This document shows positions 1-9,473 of a DNA stretch of 64,000 nt, piece by piece. This DNA is from Pseudomonas sp. BSw22131 (GTDB taxonomy: Bacteria; Pseudomonadota; Gammaproteobacteria; Pseudomonadales; Pseudomonadaceae), in contig NZ_CP113949.1 in the NCBI RefSeq assembly GCF_026810445.1, positions 806,001 to 870,000 on the forward strand, written 5' to 3'. Position numbers and translations under genes: made by a program. The notes under the pieces are model-generated. The model did no database searches and was not told the DNA's origin. It worked only from the letters and a program-made list of their open reading frames with translations. Positions within the stretch are counted from its first letter, which is position 1, and every line of letters starts with the position of its first letter.

Positions 1-278
1 CCGTGCCCCTGGCCCCTTGGGAGGCGGCACTGGGCGCCAAGATTGCCGTGCCCACGCTCACCGGCAAGATCAATCTGACCATTCGCCCCGACAGCCAGGC
101 TGGCCAACGCCTGCGGGTCAAAGGCAATGGTTTGATGAACAAGCAGGGGCAGCGTGGCGATTTGTATGCTCAACTCAAAGTCGTGATGCCCAAATCAACC
201 GATGACGCCGCCAAGGCCTTGTGGGAAAAGCTGGCCGACACCGCCGCTTTTGATCCGAGGGCCCAATGGAGTAACTGA
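1..278 (+). CDS. cbpA: Curved DNA-binding protein CbpA, C-terminal part (DnaJ-type co-chaperone)
   Basis: The reading frame is open from the window edge and ends at TGA 276-278, so the N-terminal J domain and most of the gene lie outside. The visible residues match the last part of the DnaJ/CbpA C-terminal substrate-binding region: a PWEAALGAK segment, a [10 protein letters not shown] strand, and the [14 protein letters not shown] stretch seen in DnaJ proteins. CbpA is a DnaK co-chaperone that also binds curved DNA. The next gene begins 2 bases after this stop and encodes CbpM, the specific partner of CbpA, which supports the name. Confidence is high for the family; nothing can be said about the start or promoter. 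Confidence 0.9.
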   Translation, partial: VPLAPWEAALGAKIAVPTLTGKINLTIRPDSQAGQRLRVKGNGLMNKQGQRGDLYAQLKVVMPKSTDDAAKALWEKLADTAAFDPRAQWSN

Positions 279-280
279 TC

Positions 281-583
281 ATGAGCACCCTTGTTGTAGA
301 GCTGGATATGAAGGAGTTCTGTCAGGTGGTCGACATGTCGCCCGCCTTTGTGATCGAAATCGTCGAGCACGGCATTCTCGAACCTCAGGGGGGCAAGCCC
401 GACGAGTGGTTGTTCGACACCTACGCGTTGTCAGTCGCCAGGCGCGCCGCCAAGTTGCACCACGATCTGGCGATGGAGTTGGACGGCGTCGCCCTCGCGC
501 TGGAGTTGCTGGAAGAGCTTGAGCAGGTGCGCGGCGAGAACCGCATGCTCAAGCAGCGATTGGGGCGTTTTTTGCTGGATTGA
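281..583 (+). CDS. cbpM: Chaperone modulator CbpM
   Basis: A 100-residue protein of the CbpM/MerR-like family, which binds the J domain of CbpA and inhibits its co-chaperone and DNA-binding activities. The sequence shows the expected short N-terminal strand (LVVELDMKEFCQ), a winged-helix-like middle with an EHGILEP segment, and a long C-terminal helix rich in Leu and Glu. Length is normal for the family. It starts 2 bp after the cbpA stop, so the two genes are almost certainly one transcript and translationally coupled. Confidence 0.92.
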   Translation: MSTLVVELDMKEFCQVVDMSPAFVIEIVEHGILEPQGGKPDEWLFDTYALSVARRAAKLHHDLAMELDGVALALELLEELEQVRGENRMLKQRLGRFLLD

Positions 584-597
584 TGGCATTGATTTTG

Positions 598-636
598 GGC
601 CGCTGCGCAGCCCATCGCGGCCTCGCGCTGCTACAG
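598..636. repeat. REP-like extragenic palindromic element
   Basis: Just after cbpM the sequence GGCCGCTGCGCAGCCCATCG and the following GGCCTCGCGCTGCTACAGG resemble a common Pseudomonas extragenic repeat (CGCAGCCCATCGCGG... CTACAGG). It lies in the gap between the convergent cbpM and histidine kinase genes. Only one copy of this class is clear in the window, so assignment rests on memory of the family. Confidence 0.45.
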
Positions 637-746
637 GTTTTCACGGCGTTTTCGGGATATTGATTCTGCCTGAAGGGCGCTGGAGCGAGTGGGCGGCATA
701 TCGACTGGCCCGCGAAGCTGAGCAGTCCGCTCTTACAGGCCGGTCA

Positions 747-1880
747 TCAGGCCTTCTTTGGCAAGACCACGGTAAAGGTTGTCCCGTCGCCAATATTTGA
801 GGTCACGGTAATGCTGCCGCCGTGGGCACTGACCACTTCTTTGACGATAAACAACCCGAGTCCCAGGCTGGTGGAAGGGTTGTGAATACCCACATTCTCA
901 TTCGCGCTTCGCACCAGCGGATCGAAAATGCTGCCAATGGCTTCTTCGGCAATCGGTTCACCTTCGTTATGGACAGTGAGCGTTACGTGATTGTCATCAC
1001 CGGTCAGCGCGACGTTGATCTGATGGCTGGATGCGCCATGCTGCAGCGCATTGCCGATCAAATTCCTCAACAGCTGATCGATTCGATTGCGGTCCCATTC
1101 ACCTTGAGTGTTGCCGGTGTAGTTGAACGTCGGGTTGCAGTCGGGATGGCCGACGCTGGCTTCATCGATGGCATCGCGGCAGGCAATGACCATTTCCATG
1201 GGCTGACGCTCCACCGGCAACGACACGCCTAAACGGCTGCGCACAAACCCCAGCAAGTCGCCAACCATGGTCGCCATTTGCAGGCTGCTGCTTTTGATTC
1301 GGGTGATGTAGTTCAGGGATGAAGGGTCAATCCCCGATTTGCGCATCAGGACGTCCGAACACATGCCTACCGCTTGCAATGGCGCGCGCAGGTCATGCCC
1401 GAGTATGGCGAGGAAAATATCCCGTGAACGACTGGACCGCTCGGCGTAGGCCATGGTGGATTCGGCGAGCGCCTCGTCGATGGCTTCGTTGAAACGAATC
1501 ATGTCCTGAAAGGAGGCAGCGTCAGGGACTTGCAGACTTTCGACCCAGAACCGGATTACGGTCGCGCGCAAGTGGCGGAATTCGGAAGTCATCTGCACCA
1601 GATCGAAGCCCACGGTGTGCCGCAGCTCGCCGTGACTGGAGGCGGCCTCATCAAGTGTCGGGGTTTTATTGAGTTCTTCGCCTTGGGCCTTGGCGATTTG
1701 CTCGGCTTTGGTTTGCGCCGTGTTCATGTCCCGCGCCGCTGCCAACAGGATCGATTTGGCGTGGTCACGTAGCTCGACAGTGTTCATGGAGTCAGCAGCT
1801 GGCTTTAGGGTGCTGGCGAAACTTTCCCACTCATCGACGATGCGGTCGACTTGCTTAACGATGAAGTCGGAAAGACGCAT
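747..1880 (-). CDS. Soluble sensor histidine kinase
   Basis: A 377-residue kinase with no membrane segment. Residues 1-140 are helical and resemble RsbRD/GlobinCC-like N-terminal sensor domains. The HisKA H-box is LGHDLRAPLQ with the phospho-acceptor His at about 162. An HATPase_c domain follows, with the N-box near 270-281 (LLRNLIGNALQHG) and the G-box near 340-357 (SLGLGLFIVKEVVSAHGG). No receiver domain or response-regulator gene is adjacent, so the partner and signal are unknown. The gene lies between convergent cbpM and the urease genes with its own start at 1880. The call of histidine kinase is secure; any specific pathway would be a guess. Confidence 0.9.
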   Translation of the reverse strand: MRLSDFIVKQVDRIVDEWESFASTLKPAADSMNTVELRDHAKSILLAAARDMNTAQTKAEQIAKAQGEELNKTPTLDEAASSHGELRHTVGFDLVQMTSEFRHLRATVIRFWVESLQVPDAASFQDMIRFNEAIDEALAESTMAYAERSSRSRDIFLAILGHDLRAPLQAVGMCSDVLMRKSGIDPSSLNYITRIKSSSLQMATMVGDLLGFVRSRLGVSLPVERQPMEMVIACRDAIDEASVGHPDCNPTFNYTGNTQGEWDRNRIDQLLRNLIGNALQHGASSHQINVALTGDDNHVTLTVHNEGEPIAEEAIGSIFDPLVRSANENVGIHNPSTSLGLGLFIVKEVVSAHGGSITVTSNIGDGTTFTVVLPKKA

Positions 1881-2067
1881 GAGCGAATACCTGGCTGCTG
1901 GAGCGGTAAGTGAGATGCGGCATCTTAACGCCTTGATGGTTCAGCGGGGAGTGGATTTACGGTAGACATAATAGACGGGAGCGGATCTGCACGCGATCGG
2001 ATGATTATTGGCTTGATGTCTATGCATTTGGCCACAACCGCGGACGGACACGCTCCTGCGAAGCGTT

Positions 2068-3768
2068 TTAGAACAGGAAATACCGCTGCGTCATCGGCAA
2101 TTCATCGGCGGGCTCGCACCATAAGAGCACGCCGTCTGCCTTGACCTGGTAGGTCTGCGGGTCGACGTCGATGTGCGGTAGGTAATCGTTGTGGATCAAG
2201 TCCGCCTTGGTCACGTTGCGGCAGCCTTTGACCACCGCGATCTGCTTTTTCAAACCCAGTTGTTCCGGCACGCCTGCATCCATGGCCGCCTGGCTGATGA
2301 ACGTCAGGCTGCTGGCGTGCAATGAGCTGCCGTAGCTGGCGAACATCGGGCGATAGTGAACAGGTTGCGGCGTTGGAATAGAGGCGTTGGCATCGCCCAT
2401 CAGGCTGGCCGCAATAGAGCCGCCCTTGAGGATCAGCGTCGGTTTGACCCCGAAGAACGCCGGGCGCCACAGCACCAGATCCGCCCACTTACCCACTTCA
2501 ATCGAGCCCACTTCATGGCTGATGCCGTGGGTGATCGCCGGGTTGATGGTGTATTTGGCAATGTAGCGTTTGGCACGGAAGTTATCGTTGCCTTCGCCAT
2601 CCTGCGGCAGCGGGCCGCGTTGCTTCTTCATCTTGTCGGCAGTCTGCCAGGTGCGGATGATCACCTCACCCACGCGGCCCATGGCCTGGCTGTCGGAGCT
2701 GAGCATCGAAAACGCGCCCAAGTCATGAAGAATATCTTCGGCGGCGATGGTCTCGCGGCGAATGCGGCTTTCAGCGAACGCTACGTCTTCGGCGATGCTC
2801 GGGTCCAAGTGATGGCAGACCATCAACATGTCCAGATGCTCGTCGATGGTATTGCGGGTGAACGGGCGCGTCGGGTTGGTCGAACTGGGCAGTACATTCG
2901 GGAAGCCGCACGCCTTGATGATGTCTGGGGCGTGACCGCCGCCGGCGCCTTCGGTGTGATAGGTGTGGATCGTACGATTTTTGAACGCCGCCAGCGTTGT
3001 CTCGACAAAGCCGGACTCGTTCAAGGTGTCGGTGTGAATCGCCACTTGCACGTCGTACTGATCGGCGACGCTCAGGCAGTTGTCGATCGCGGCAGGCGTG
3101 GTGCCCCAGTCTTCGTGCAGCTTGAGGCCGATGGCGCCGGCTTTGACTTGCTCGATCAGTGGCTCCGGCAGGCTGACGTTGCCTTTACCGGTGAAACCGA
3201 TGTTCATGGGGAACGCTTCAGCCGCCTGGAGCATGCGCGCCATGTGCCACGGGCCAGGCGTCACGGTGGTGGCATTGGTGCCAGTTGCGGGGCCGGTGCC
3301 GCCGCCGATCATGGTGGTGACGCCACTCATCAGCGCCTCTTCGATTTGCTGCGGGCAGATGAAGTGGATGTGCGTATCGACGCCACCAGCGGTCAGGATC
3401 ATGCCCTCGCCAGCGATGATTTCAGTTGCGGCGCCAATGGCGATGGTCACGTCTGGCTGGATGTCCGGATTGCCCGCTTTGCCGATAGCAGCGATGCGCC
3501 CGTTCTTGATCCCCACATCGGCTTTGACGATGCCCCAGTGATCGACGATCAGCGCGTTGGTGATCAACGTATCGACCACTTCGGCAGCCACGCCCTGGCC
3601 TTGACCCATGCCGTCACGAATGACCTTGCCGCCGCCAAACTTCACTTCTTCGCCGTAGGTGGTGAAGTCCTTCTCGACCTCGATCCACAGTTCGGTGTCC
3701 GCCAGACGCACACGGTCGCCAACGGTGGGGCCGAACATGTCGGCGTAGGCTTGTCTGGAAATCTTCAT
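2068..3768 (-). CDS. ureC: Urease subunit alpha
   Basis: The 566-residue catalytic subunit of urease, which hydrolyses urea to ammonia and carbamate in the cytoplasm. All nickel-site features are visible: DTHIH (His133, His135), GLKLHEDWG with the carbamylated Lys at 216, AIHTD (His245), HTEGAGGGH (His271), the mobile-flap MVCHH (Cys318, His319, His320), and the ligand Asp at 359 (SSDSQ). Length is standard. It is the last gene of the minus-strand urt/ure cluster, separated from ureB by a 148-bp gap filled by a REPIN. The accessory genes ureE, ureF and ureG are not in the window; ureD is upstream. Confidence 0.98.
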   Translation of the reverse strand: MKISRQAYADMFGPTVGDRVRLADTELWIEVEKDFTTYGEEVKFGGGKVIRDGMGQGQGVAAEVVDTLITNALIVDHWGIVKADVGIKNGRIAAIGKAGNPDIQPDVTIAIGAATEIIAGEGMILTAGGVDTHIHFICPQQIEEALMSGVTTMIGGGTGPATGTNATTVTPGPWHMARMLQAAEAFPMNIGFTGKGNVSLPEPLIEQVKAGAIGLKLHEDWGTTPAAIDNCLSVADQYDVQVAIHTDTLNESGFVETTLAAFKNRTIHTYHTEGAGGGHAPDIIKACGFPNVLPSSTNPTRPFTRNTIDEHLDMLMVCHHLDPSIAEDVAFAESRIRRETIAAEDILHDLGAFSMLSSDSQAMGRVGEVIIRTWQTADKMKKQRGPLPQDGEGNDNFRAKRYIAKYTINPAITHGISHEVGSIEVGKWADLVLWRPAFFGVKPTLILKGGSIAASLMGDANASIPTPQPVHYRPMFASYGSSLHASSLTFISQAAMDAGVPEQLGLKKQIAVVKGCRNVTKADLIHNDYLPHIDVDPQTYQVKADGVLLWCEPADELPMTQRYFLF

Positions 3769-3814
3769 CGGGATTCCTTGAGTTCAGTTATCTGTCGCGG
3801 ACAGCGCATCCTTT

Positions 3815-3901
3815 GTAGGCGCGCGCTTGCCCGCGATGTGCGATTTTCCTGTGACGTGGATATCGCTGACCCGACGCTATCGCGGGCAAGCGCGCTCCTA
3901 C
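3815..3901. repeat. REPIN (inverted pair of REP sequences) between ureB and ureC
   Basis: Two inverted REP arms, GTAGGCGCGCGCTTGCCCGC at the left and the complement of GTAGGAGCGCGCTTGCCCGC at the right, separated by about 40 bp. The same arms recur at 5717, 7445 and 11103. In the ureB-ureC gap the transcript would form a long hairpin, which could affect mRNA stability or the amount of UreC made. Confidence 0.85.
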
Positions 3902-3916
3902 AGGTGTTGCGGGCAA

Positions 3917-4222
3917 TCAAAGATCACCCATCACCCGTCCGGCGAACCCAAACACCCGCCGCGCACCCGCCAGGTCCACCAGTTCCACATCCCGCGATTG
4001 CCCCGGCTCAAAGCGCACCGCCGTGCCCGCAGGGATGTTCAGGCGCATGCCACGGCTGGCGGGGCGGTCGAACGTGAGGGCGTCGTTGGTTTCGAAAAAG
4101 TGAAAGTGCGAGCCGACCTGAATCGGCCGGTCACCACTGTTGGCGACGTTCAGCGTGAGCGTGCGGCGACCGGCGTTGAGTTCGATGTCGCCGGGCTGGA
4201 TCTGGTACTGGCCAGGGATCAT
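3917..4222 (-). CDS. ureB: Urease subunit beta
   Basis: A 101-residue UreB. It begins with the family signature MIPGQYQ and contains [19 protein letters not shown] and the conserved end segment [11 protein letters not shown]. UreB forms the urease core with UreA and UreC. Its start overlaps the stop of the upstream acetyltransferase by 4 bp (ATGA-type), indicating translational coupling. Separate ureA and ureB, rather than a fusion, is the usual bacterial arrangement. Confidence 0.97.
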   Translation of the reverse strand: MIPGQYQIQPGDIELNAGRRTLTLNVANSGDRPIQVGSHFHFFETNDALTFDRPASRGMRLNIPAGTAVRFEPGQSRDVELVDLAGARRVFGFAGRVMGDL

Positions 4223-4755
4223 GCGGTCTTCCTCGACAAGATTTTGTAATAGATGGCGGTGGCTCTGTATTCCCCGTCGGGGTTGCAGGCGTAGTCCGGG
4301 ATTGTCCCGGACAACTGGTAGCCCATTGAGCGATAGAAATCTTCGGCCGCTGAGCCGTCAAGTGTGTCCAGGTACAGCATGCCGCGCTTGAGTTGTTGCG
4401 CGGCCTGTTCGACCGTATGCATCAATTGCGTGGCCATGCCCCGACGGCGCGCGGCATGGCGTACCAGCAGTTTTTGCACCTCGGCGCGGTTCAGGCCATT
4501 GGCCCTCTGGCAGAGCGCCAGTTGCACGGTGGCCAAGACTTCTTCTTCCTGCACGACGACCCACAACAACAGTTTGCCTTGCTCGATCTCGGCTTTGACG
4601 CTATCGCTCCAGGCCAGTGCGTCTTCCTGTCCCACGTCCGCCATGAAGCCCACCGAGGCCCCACGATGCACCGCGTCCAGCAACAGCTCGGCGAGCCCTT
4701 GGCGGTAGTGAGCAAAACTTTCGGTGGTGACGCGTCTTATCTGGGCCGGGTTCAT
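4219..4755 (-). CDS. GNAT-family N-acetyltransferase in the urease operon
   Basis: 178 residues. A GNAT acetyl-CoA-binding region is visible as [20 protein letters not shown] (about residues 97-116), preceded by a beta strand with [14 protein letters not shown] and followed by [20 protein letters not shown], a typical GNAT motif B. The substrate cannot be read from sequence. It overlaps ureB by 4 bp and lies between ureA and ureB, an arrangement seen in pseudomonads. Whether it has any role in urea metabolism is unknown; its co-transcription with urease is the only hint. Confidence 0.88.
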   Translation of the reverse strand: MNPAQIRRVTTESFAHYRQGLAELLLDAVHRGASVGFMADVGQEDALAWSDSVKAEIEQGKLLLWVVVQEEEVLATVQLALCQRANGLNRAEVQKLLVRHAARRRGMATQLMHTVEQAAQQLKRGMLYLDTLDGSAAEDFYRSMGYQLSGTIPDYACNPDGEYRATAIYYKILSRKTA

Positions 4756-4802
4756 GAGTGCGGGGCTTCCTTTCAGTCGAATAAGTCAGGCAGTCGAATA
4801 AG

Positions 4803-5342
4803 TCAGGACGTAGGGGCTTGGGATGCAGGTGCGCTGGCGCCGGGAGACAGATCCAGTTGCATGAACGTGAGGTCCAGCCAGCGACCGAACTTGGTGCCCA
4901 CCTGCGGCATCTGCCCGGTGGTGACGAAGCCCGTTTTCAGGTGCAACTGAATCGACGCCGCATTCCCGCTTTCTATGGCGGCGACCATCATGTGTTTGTC
5001 ACAGGTTCTGGCACGCTTGATCAGCGCTTGCATCAGCAGTGGGCCCAGGCCTTTGCCACGTTGATCGGCGCGTACGTAAACCGAATGTTCGACGGTATGG
5101 CGAAAGCCTTCGAACGGGCGCCAGTCGCCGAACGAGGAATAACCCACCACGTCGCCCGCAGCATCGACGGCTACCAGAATCGGATAGCCCTGCGCGGCAC
5201 GGGCGTCGAACCAGGCTTGCCGGTTGGCGAGATCCACCGGTTGCTCGTTCCAGATGGCCGTGGTGTTGAGCACCGCATCGTTATAGATGGCGAGTACGGC
5301 GGGCAAGTCGGCTGGCAATGCGTCGCGGATGAGGTCAGTCAT
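4803..5342 (-). CDS. GNAT acetyltransferase, phosphinothricin/methionine-sulfoximine acetyltransferase-like
   Basis: 179 residues with the pattern of Pat/YncA-type GNATs: N-terminal IRDALPADLPAVLAIYNDAV, then TAIWNEQPVDLANRQAWFDA, VVGYSSFGDWRPFEGFRHTV, and the acetyl-CoA loop RADQRGKGLGPLLMQALI at about 92-109. A GNAAS...HLKTGF segment follows. Relatives acetylate phosphinothricin, methionine sulfoximine or methionine sulfone, all glutamine-synthetase-type inhibitors or analogues. Such a role would fit a nitrogen-assimilation locus, but substrate use here is inference. It is the second of two acetyltransferases between ureA and ureB. Confidence 0.88.
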   Translation of the reverse strand: MTDLIRDALPADLPAVLAIYNDAVLNTTAIWNEQPVDLANRQAWFDARAAQGYPILVAVDAAGDVVGYSSFGDWRPFEGFRHTVEHSVYVRADQRGKGLGPLLMQALIKRARTCDKHMMVAAIESGNAASIQLHLKTGFVTTGQMPQVGTKFGRWLDLTFMQLDLSPGASAPASQAPTS

Positions 5343-5366
5343 GTTCGGTTCACTTGGGGTCGAGTA

Positions 5367-5669
5367 TCAGGCGATGGGTTGGTGCACGGTCACAAGCTTG
5401 GTGCCGTCAGGGAAGGTCGCCTCGACCTGAATCTCCGGGATCATTTCCGGGATGCCCTCCATCACTTGTTCACGGGTCAGCAGCGTCGTGCCGAAGTGCA
5501 TCAGTTCGGCTACCGTCTGGCCATCACGTGCGCCTTCGAGCAAGGCGGCGGAGATGAAGGCCATGGCTTCTGGATAGTTGAGTTTCAGGCCGCGTGCCAG
5601 CCGCCGTTCGGCAACCAGACCTGCGGTGAAGATCAGCATCTTGTCTTTTTCGCGTGGCGTCAGGTCCAT
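5367..5669 (-). CDS. ureA: Urease subunit gamma
   Basis: The frame is open to 5693, but the family start [10 protein letters not shown] places the initiation codon at 5669, giving the standard 100 residues. GGAC lies about 6 bases upstream, whereas the 5693 start lacks a ribosome-binding site. Visible signatures are [15 protein letters not shown], the EGARDG turn and the terminal [18 protein letters not shown]. UreA is the small structural subunit of urease. A REPIN separates it from ureD upstream. Confidence 0.96.
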   Translation of the reverse strand: MDLTPREKDKMLIFTAGLVAERRLARGLKLNYPEAMAFISAALLEGARDGQTVAELMHFGTTLLTREQVMEGIPEMIPEIQVEATFPDGTKLVTVHQPIA

Positions 5670-5716
5670 GTTCGGGTCCGTTGAATCAGTCAAATTATCG
5701 GTTCGATGCAGAGCCT

Positions 5717-5803
5717 GCAGGAGCGCGCTTGCCCGCGATGGCGGTATGTCTGCGACATCAACGGTGGCTGATACACCGCTATCGCGGGCAAGCGCGCTCC
5801 TAC
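5717..5803. repeat. REPIN between ureD and ureA
   Basis: Inverted REP arms (GCAGGAGCGCGCTTGCCCGC at the left and its complementary partner ending CGCGCTCCTAC at the right) with about 40 bp between them. Same family as the elements at 3815, 7445 and 11103. Confidence 0.88.
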
Positions 5804-5817
5804 AAAGATCAACAGCG

Positions 5818-6663
5818 CTACGTACTCCAAATCCTCGGTGCTACGGCTTCGCGGCCCAACAGGGCTGGGCGCAGCAGCTTCCATAGTTCGATCAGCCAGC
5901 CCCGGGCGTGCAGCGCCTCGTCCGCCAGGCAGCGCGCGACTACCAGCCCTGGCAGTTGCGTCACGTCCCCACGCACCCGCGAATGCTCAGCCAGGTTGCG
6001 ACAGGCTTCCATCAGCGCGGGGTCAAGATCGCCGGTAAGGATCAGCGTTGCAAATACAGGCTTGCCGCACAAGCCAATCGGCGATTCCAGCAGACCGTCG
6101 TCACCAACGATGCGCTGGCGTTCGTGCCACAGCAGGTGGCCGTCGCGACGGATATCCAGATGCGCCTGAAAGTGGCCCAGATCAAACCGTTCGCCGCTGG
6201 CAGGACGGCCCAGTGCTACCACGTCCCAGTAGAGCAGGCGCGCATCGCCTTGCAGCTCGATGCGGGTGCTGAGTTCAGCCTTGGCGTCGCTGAACACGAT
6301 CGTCTCCTGCGGCAGCCATTCCAGCGTGGCACCGGCTTCAACTTTCATCGTCAATTGTTGATAAGCCGGCCCGGCAGCGCGATACCACTTCGCGGCACCG
6401 GGGCTGGTCAGCTGAGCCCACGCGTCGGCGCCCACGTTGACGTCGATGTCCAGACGGTCACCCCCGGCGATACCGCCAGGCGGGTGGACAATGATGTGCT
6501 GGCAGACTTCAGGGCCTTCGGGATACAGGTGTTTTTGCACCCGCAGCGGGCCCTTGTGCCAGCGCTGAGTCGGGCGGGTGCTGTCACCGAAACGGCCATA
6601 GCCCAACGCAAGCTCGGCGTGCCAGCTGGGGGTGAACAAAGCAGTGTGGGCAGGAAGATTCAT
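5818..6663 (-). CDS. ureD: Urease accessory protein UreD
   Basis: 281 residues. UreD/UreH forms the scaffold with UreF and UreG that loads nickel and CO2 into the urease apoenzyme. Family features include [15 protein letters not shown] near the N-terminus, [20 protein letters not shown] with [10 protein letters not shown] after it, the [14 protein letters not shown] segment, [14 protein letters not shown], and [16 protein letters not shown]. Length is normal. It lies 51 bp downstream of urtE on the same strand, so urea transport and urease assembly are probably one transcriptional block. ureE, ureF and ureG must be elsewhere. Confidence 0.95.
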   Translation of the reverse strand: MNLPAHTALFTPSWHAELALGYGRFGDSTRPTQRWHKGPLRVQKHLYPEGPEVCQHIIVHPPGGIAGGDRLDIDVNVGADAWAQLTSPGAAKWYRAAGPAYQQLTMKVEAGATLEWLPQETIVFSDAKAELSTRIELQGDARLLYWDVVALGRPASGERFDLGHFQAHLDIRRDGHLLWHERQRIVGDDGLLESPIGLCGKPVFATLILTGDLDPALMEACRNLAEHSRVRGDVTQLPGLVVARCLADEALHARGWLIELWKLLRPALLGREAVAPRIWST

Positions 6664-6714
6664 AGCTGTCTTTTTATCGTGTTTCGAAGGTTCGCACCTT
6701 ACTGGATTCGTGCC

Positions 6715-7413
6715 TCAGATGGTCACCAGACCGCGTACGCCTTCGGCTTCCATGTTCTCGCCACGGCCTTGCTGCACGATCTCGCCACGGGACATCACGA
6801 TGTACTGGTCAGCCAGTTCGGCGGCAAAATCGTAAAACTGCTCGACCAGCAGAATAGCCATGTCGCCGCGTGCAGCGAGCTTCTTGATGACCGCGCCGAT
6901 TTCCTTGATCACCGACGGCTGAATGCCTTCGGTGGGCTCGTCGAGAATCAGCAGGCGAGGGCGGCTGGCCAGTGCACGACCAATCGCCAGCTGTTGCTGC
7001 TGTCCGCCGGACAAATCACCGCCACGGCGTTGCTTCATTTGCAGCAGCACCGGGAACAGCTCGTAGATGAATGCCGGGACTTCCTTGGCTTCGGAGCCAG
7101 GGAAACGCGACAGGCCCATGAGCAGGTTTTCTTCCACGGTCAGGCGCCCGAAAATCTCGCGGCCCTGAGGCACGTAAGCAATCCCGGCATGCACCCGCTG
7201 ATGCGGCTTGAATGTGGTGATCGGCTTGCCTTCCCACTGCACCGCGCCTTCTTTGGACGGCAGCAGGCCCATGAGCACTTTGAGCAGGGTGGTTTTGCCC
7301 ACGCCGTTACGGCCCAGCAGACAGGTGACTTCGCCGACTTTCACATCAAACGACAAGCCACGAAGAATGTGGCTGCCGCCGTAGTACTGGTGGAGCTTTT
7401 CGACTTGGAGCAT
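6715..7413 (-). CDS. urtE: Urea ABC transporter ATP-binding protein UrtE
   Basis: 232 residues, LivF-type ATPase. Walker A is GRNGVGKTT (about 34-42), the signature is LSGGQQQQLAIGRAL, and Walker B with catalytic Glu is LLILDEPTEG. The N-terminal MLQVEKLHQYYGGSHIL is typical of UrtE. It energises high-affinity urea import with UrtD at the inner membrane. It directly precedes ureD and follows urtD after a REPIN-containing gap. Confidence 0.95.
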   Translation of the reverse strand: MLQVEKLHQYYGGSHILRGLSFDVKVGEVTCLLGRNGVGKTTLLKVLMGLLPSKEGAVQWEGKPITTFKPHQRVHAGIAYVPQGREIFGRLTVEENLLMGLSRFPGSEAKEVPAFIYELFPVLLQMKQRRGGDLSGGQQQQLAIGRALASRPRLLILDEPTEGIQPSVIKEIGAVIKKLAARGDMAILLVEQFYDFAAELADQYIVMSRGEIVQQGRGENMEAEGVRGLVTI

Positions 7414-7444
7414 GGCTGATCACCCAAAAAACGATTTGTGACCT

Positions 7445-7531
7445 GTAGGAGCGCGCTTGCCCGCGATTGTGGTGGGTCTGTGACATCAATATCGTTTGAC
7501 CCATCGATTTCGCGGGCAAGCGCGCTCCTAC
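7445..7531. repeat. REPIN between urtD and urtE
   Basis: Inverted arms GTAGGAGCGCGCTTGCCCGC and the complement ending CGCGCTCCTAC about 40 bp apart. It occupies most of the 129-bp urtD-urtE gap. Confidence 0.9.
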
Positions 7532-7542
7532 AGGGTTCGGCG

Positions 7543-8397
7543 CTATCTGCCGAGGTAAACCTCAATCACCCGTTCATCCGCCTGCACGTCTTCAAGCGAC
7601 CCCTCGGCCAGCACGCTGCCCTGGTGCAGCACTGTCACGTGGTCGGCGATGGAGCCGACAAAGCCCATGTCATGCTCAACCACCATCAGCGAGTGCTTGA
7701 CCGCGAGGCGCTTGAACAGCTCGGCGGTGAATTCGGTTTCGGCATCGGTCATGCCCGCAACAGGCTCATCGAGCAGCAACAGTTGCGGGTCCTGGACCAA
7801 CAACATGCCGATCTCGAGAAACTGCTTTTGCCCGTGGGACAGCAGCCCCGCCGGGCGCGACATCGAGCTGGTCAGGCGAATGGTTTCCAGCACCTCATCA
7901 ATGCGGTCACGCTGCTCGCCGTTGAGTTTTGCGCGCAAGCTGGCCCACACCGATTTATCGGTCTTCTGCGCCAGCTCCAGGTTTTCGAATACGCTCAGCG
8001 CCTCGAACACCGTCGGCTTCTGAAACTTGCGGCCGATGCCCGCCTGGGCAATCTGCACCTCGCTCATCTGCGTCAGGTCCAGGGTTTCACCGAACCAGGC
8101 TTTGCCGTGGCTCGGGCGAGTCTTGCCGGTGATCACGTCCATCAGCGTGGTTTTGCCCGCGCCGTTTGGGCCGATGATGCAGCGCAGCTCACCCACGCTG
8201 ATATACAGGTTCAGGTCATTGAGCGCCTTGAAGCCGTCGAAGCTGACGCTGATGTCTTCAAGGGTCAGGATCGTGCCGTGCCGGGTATTGAGCCCGGTGC
8301 CCGCCACCTGGCCAAGCCCGATGGCGTCGCGGCTGGTGCCCGCGTCGCTGTTCGGATCGAGCACCGGATCGAAGGCGGGAGTGGGAGTGACTTTCAT
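7543..8397 (-). CDS. urtD: Urea ABC transporter ATP-binding protein UrtD
   Basis: 284 residues, LivG-type ATPase. Walker A is GPNGAGKTT, the signature region is LLSHGQKQFLEIGMLL (the SHGQ variant usual for UrtD) and Walker B is LLLLDEPVAGM. An N-terminal extension of about 40 residues precedes the ATPase core (LTLEDISVSFDGFKALNDL). The start overlaps the urtC stop by 4 bp, consistent with coupled translation of the transporter genes. Confidence 0.95.
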   Translation of the reverse strand: MKVTPTPAFDPVLDPNSDAGTSRDAIGLGQVAGTGLNTRHGTILTLEDISVSFDGFKALNDLNLYISVGELRCIIGPNGAGKTTLMDVITGKTRPSHGKAWFGETLDLTQMSEVQIAQAGIGRKFQKPTVFEALSVFENLELAQKTDKSVWASLRAKLNGEQRDRIDEVLETIRLTSSMSRPAGLLSHGQKQFLEIGMLLVQDPQLLLLDEPVAGMTDAETEFTAELFKRLAVKHSLMVVEHDMGFVGSIADHVTVLHQGSVLAEGSLEDVQADERVIEVYLGR

Positions 8398-9473
8398 TGT
8401 TCGCCCCTTTTCTTCAGCAGGCCGATCACGCCCTTGGGCAAGTACAGCGTCACTACGATGAACAGCGCACCGAGAAAGAACAGCCAGTATTCAGGGAAGG
8501 CCACGGTGAACCAGCTTTTCATGCCATTGACCACCCCGGCGCCCAGCAGCGGGCCGATGAGCGTGCCGCGGCCGCCGAGTGCTACCCAGACGGCGGCTTC
8601 GATGGAGTTTGTCGGAGACATCTCGCTAGGGTTGATGATGCCGACCTGCGGCACGTACAACGCGCCTGCCAGGCCGCACAGCACTGCACTCAATACCCAG
8701 ACGAACAGCTTGAAACCGCGCGGGTCGTAGCCGCAAAACATCAGGCGGTTTTCGGCGTCGCGCAGTGCGGTCAGCACACGGCCAAACTTGCTTTGCGCCA
8801 GGCGCCAGCCGACATACAGACTGCCGACCAGCAGCGCCACCGTGAGCAGAAACAACACCGCCCGGGTGCCTTGCGAGGTGATGCTGAACCCCAAAATGCT
8901 GCGGAAGTTAGTGAAGCCGTTGTTGCCGCCGAACCCGGTTTCGTTGCGAAAAAACAACAGCATTCCGGCGAAGGTCAGGGCCTGGGTCATGATAGAGAAG
9001 TACACGCCCTTGATCCGCGAACGGAAGGCGAAGAAGCCGAATACCAGCGCCAGCAACCCCGGCGCCAGCACCACCAGACACATGGCCCAGAGAAAGTGTT
9101 GCGTGCCCACCCAATACCACGGGATTTCGGTCCACGACAAAAAGGTCATGAACGCAGGCAAGCCATCGCCCGCCGCCTCGCGCATCAGGTACATGCCCAT
9201 GGCGTAACCGCCGAGGGCGAAGAACAGGCCATGCCCAAGCGACAGCAAACCGGCGTAACCCCAGACCAGGTCCAGCGCCAGCGCGACGATGGCGTAACAC
9301 AGAATCTTGCCGACCAGCGTCAGGGTGTAGGCCGAGACTTGCAGGCTGTTGCTTTCCGGCAGTAACGACAACAGCGGCAAAGCGATCAGCAGGGCAAGAA
9401 TCACCACGCCGACACTGATCGTGACTTTGGTGCCCGCGCGTTGCGCAGCCGTGACCATCAATGGTTGATTCAT
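8394..9473 (-). CDS. urtC: Urea ABC transporter permease UrtC
   Basis: 359 residues, LivM-type permease with about ten hydrophobic segments. The conserved permease region YVPQVGIINPSEMSPTNSIE with AVWVALGGRGTLIGPLLGA after it, and the early DLVWGYAGLLSLGHGLFFAL segment, are characteristic of UrtC. It pairs with UrtB to form the urea channel. It overlaps urtB by one base and urtD by 4 bp. Confidence 0.95.
   Translation of the reverse strand: MNQPLMVTAAQRAGTKVTISVGVVILALLIALPLLSLLPESNSLQVSAYTLTLVGKILCYAIVALALDLVWGYAGLLSLGHGLFFALGGYAMGMYLMREAAGDGLPAFMTFLSWTEIPWYWVGTQHFLWAMCLVVLAPGLLALVFGFFAFRSRIKGVYFSIMTQALTFAGMLLFFRNETGFGGNNGFTNFRSILGFSITSQGTRAVLFLLTVALLVGSLYVGWRLAQSKFGRVLTALRDAENRLMFCGYDPRGFKLFVWVLSAVLCGLAGALYVPQVGIINPSEMSPTNSIEAAVWVALGGRGTLIGPLLGAGVVNGMKSWFTVAFPEYWLFFLGALFIVVTLYLPKGVIGLLKKRGEQ

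Noticed and set aside
2356..4077. 573-codon plus-strand open frame opposite ureC and ureB
   Set aside because: It is the antisense shadow of a high-G/C gene with all urease motifs on the other strand; its translation is rich in Arg, His and Gly without family features.
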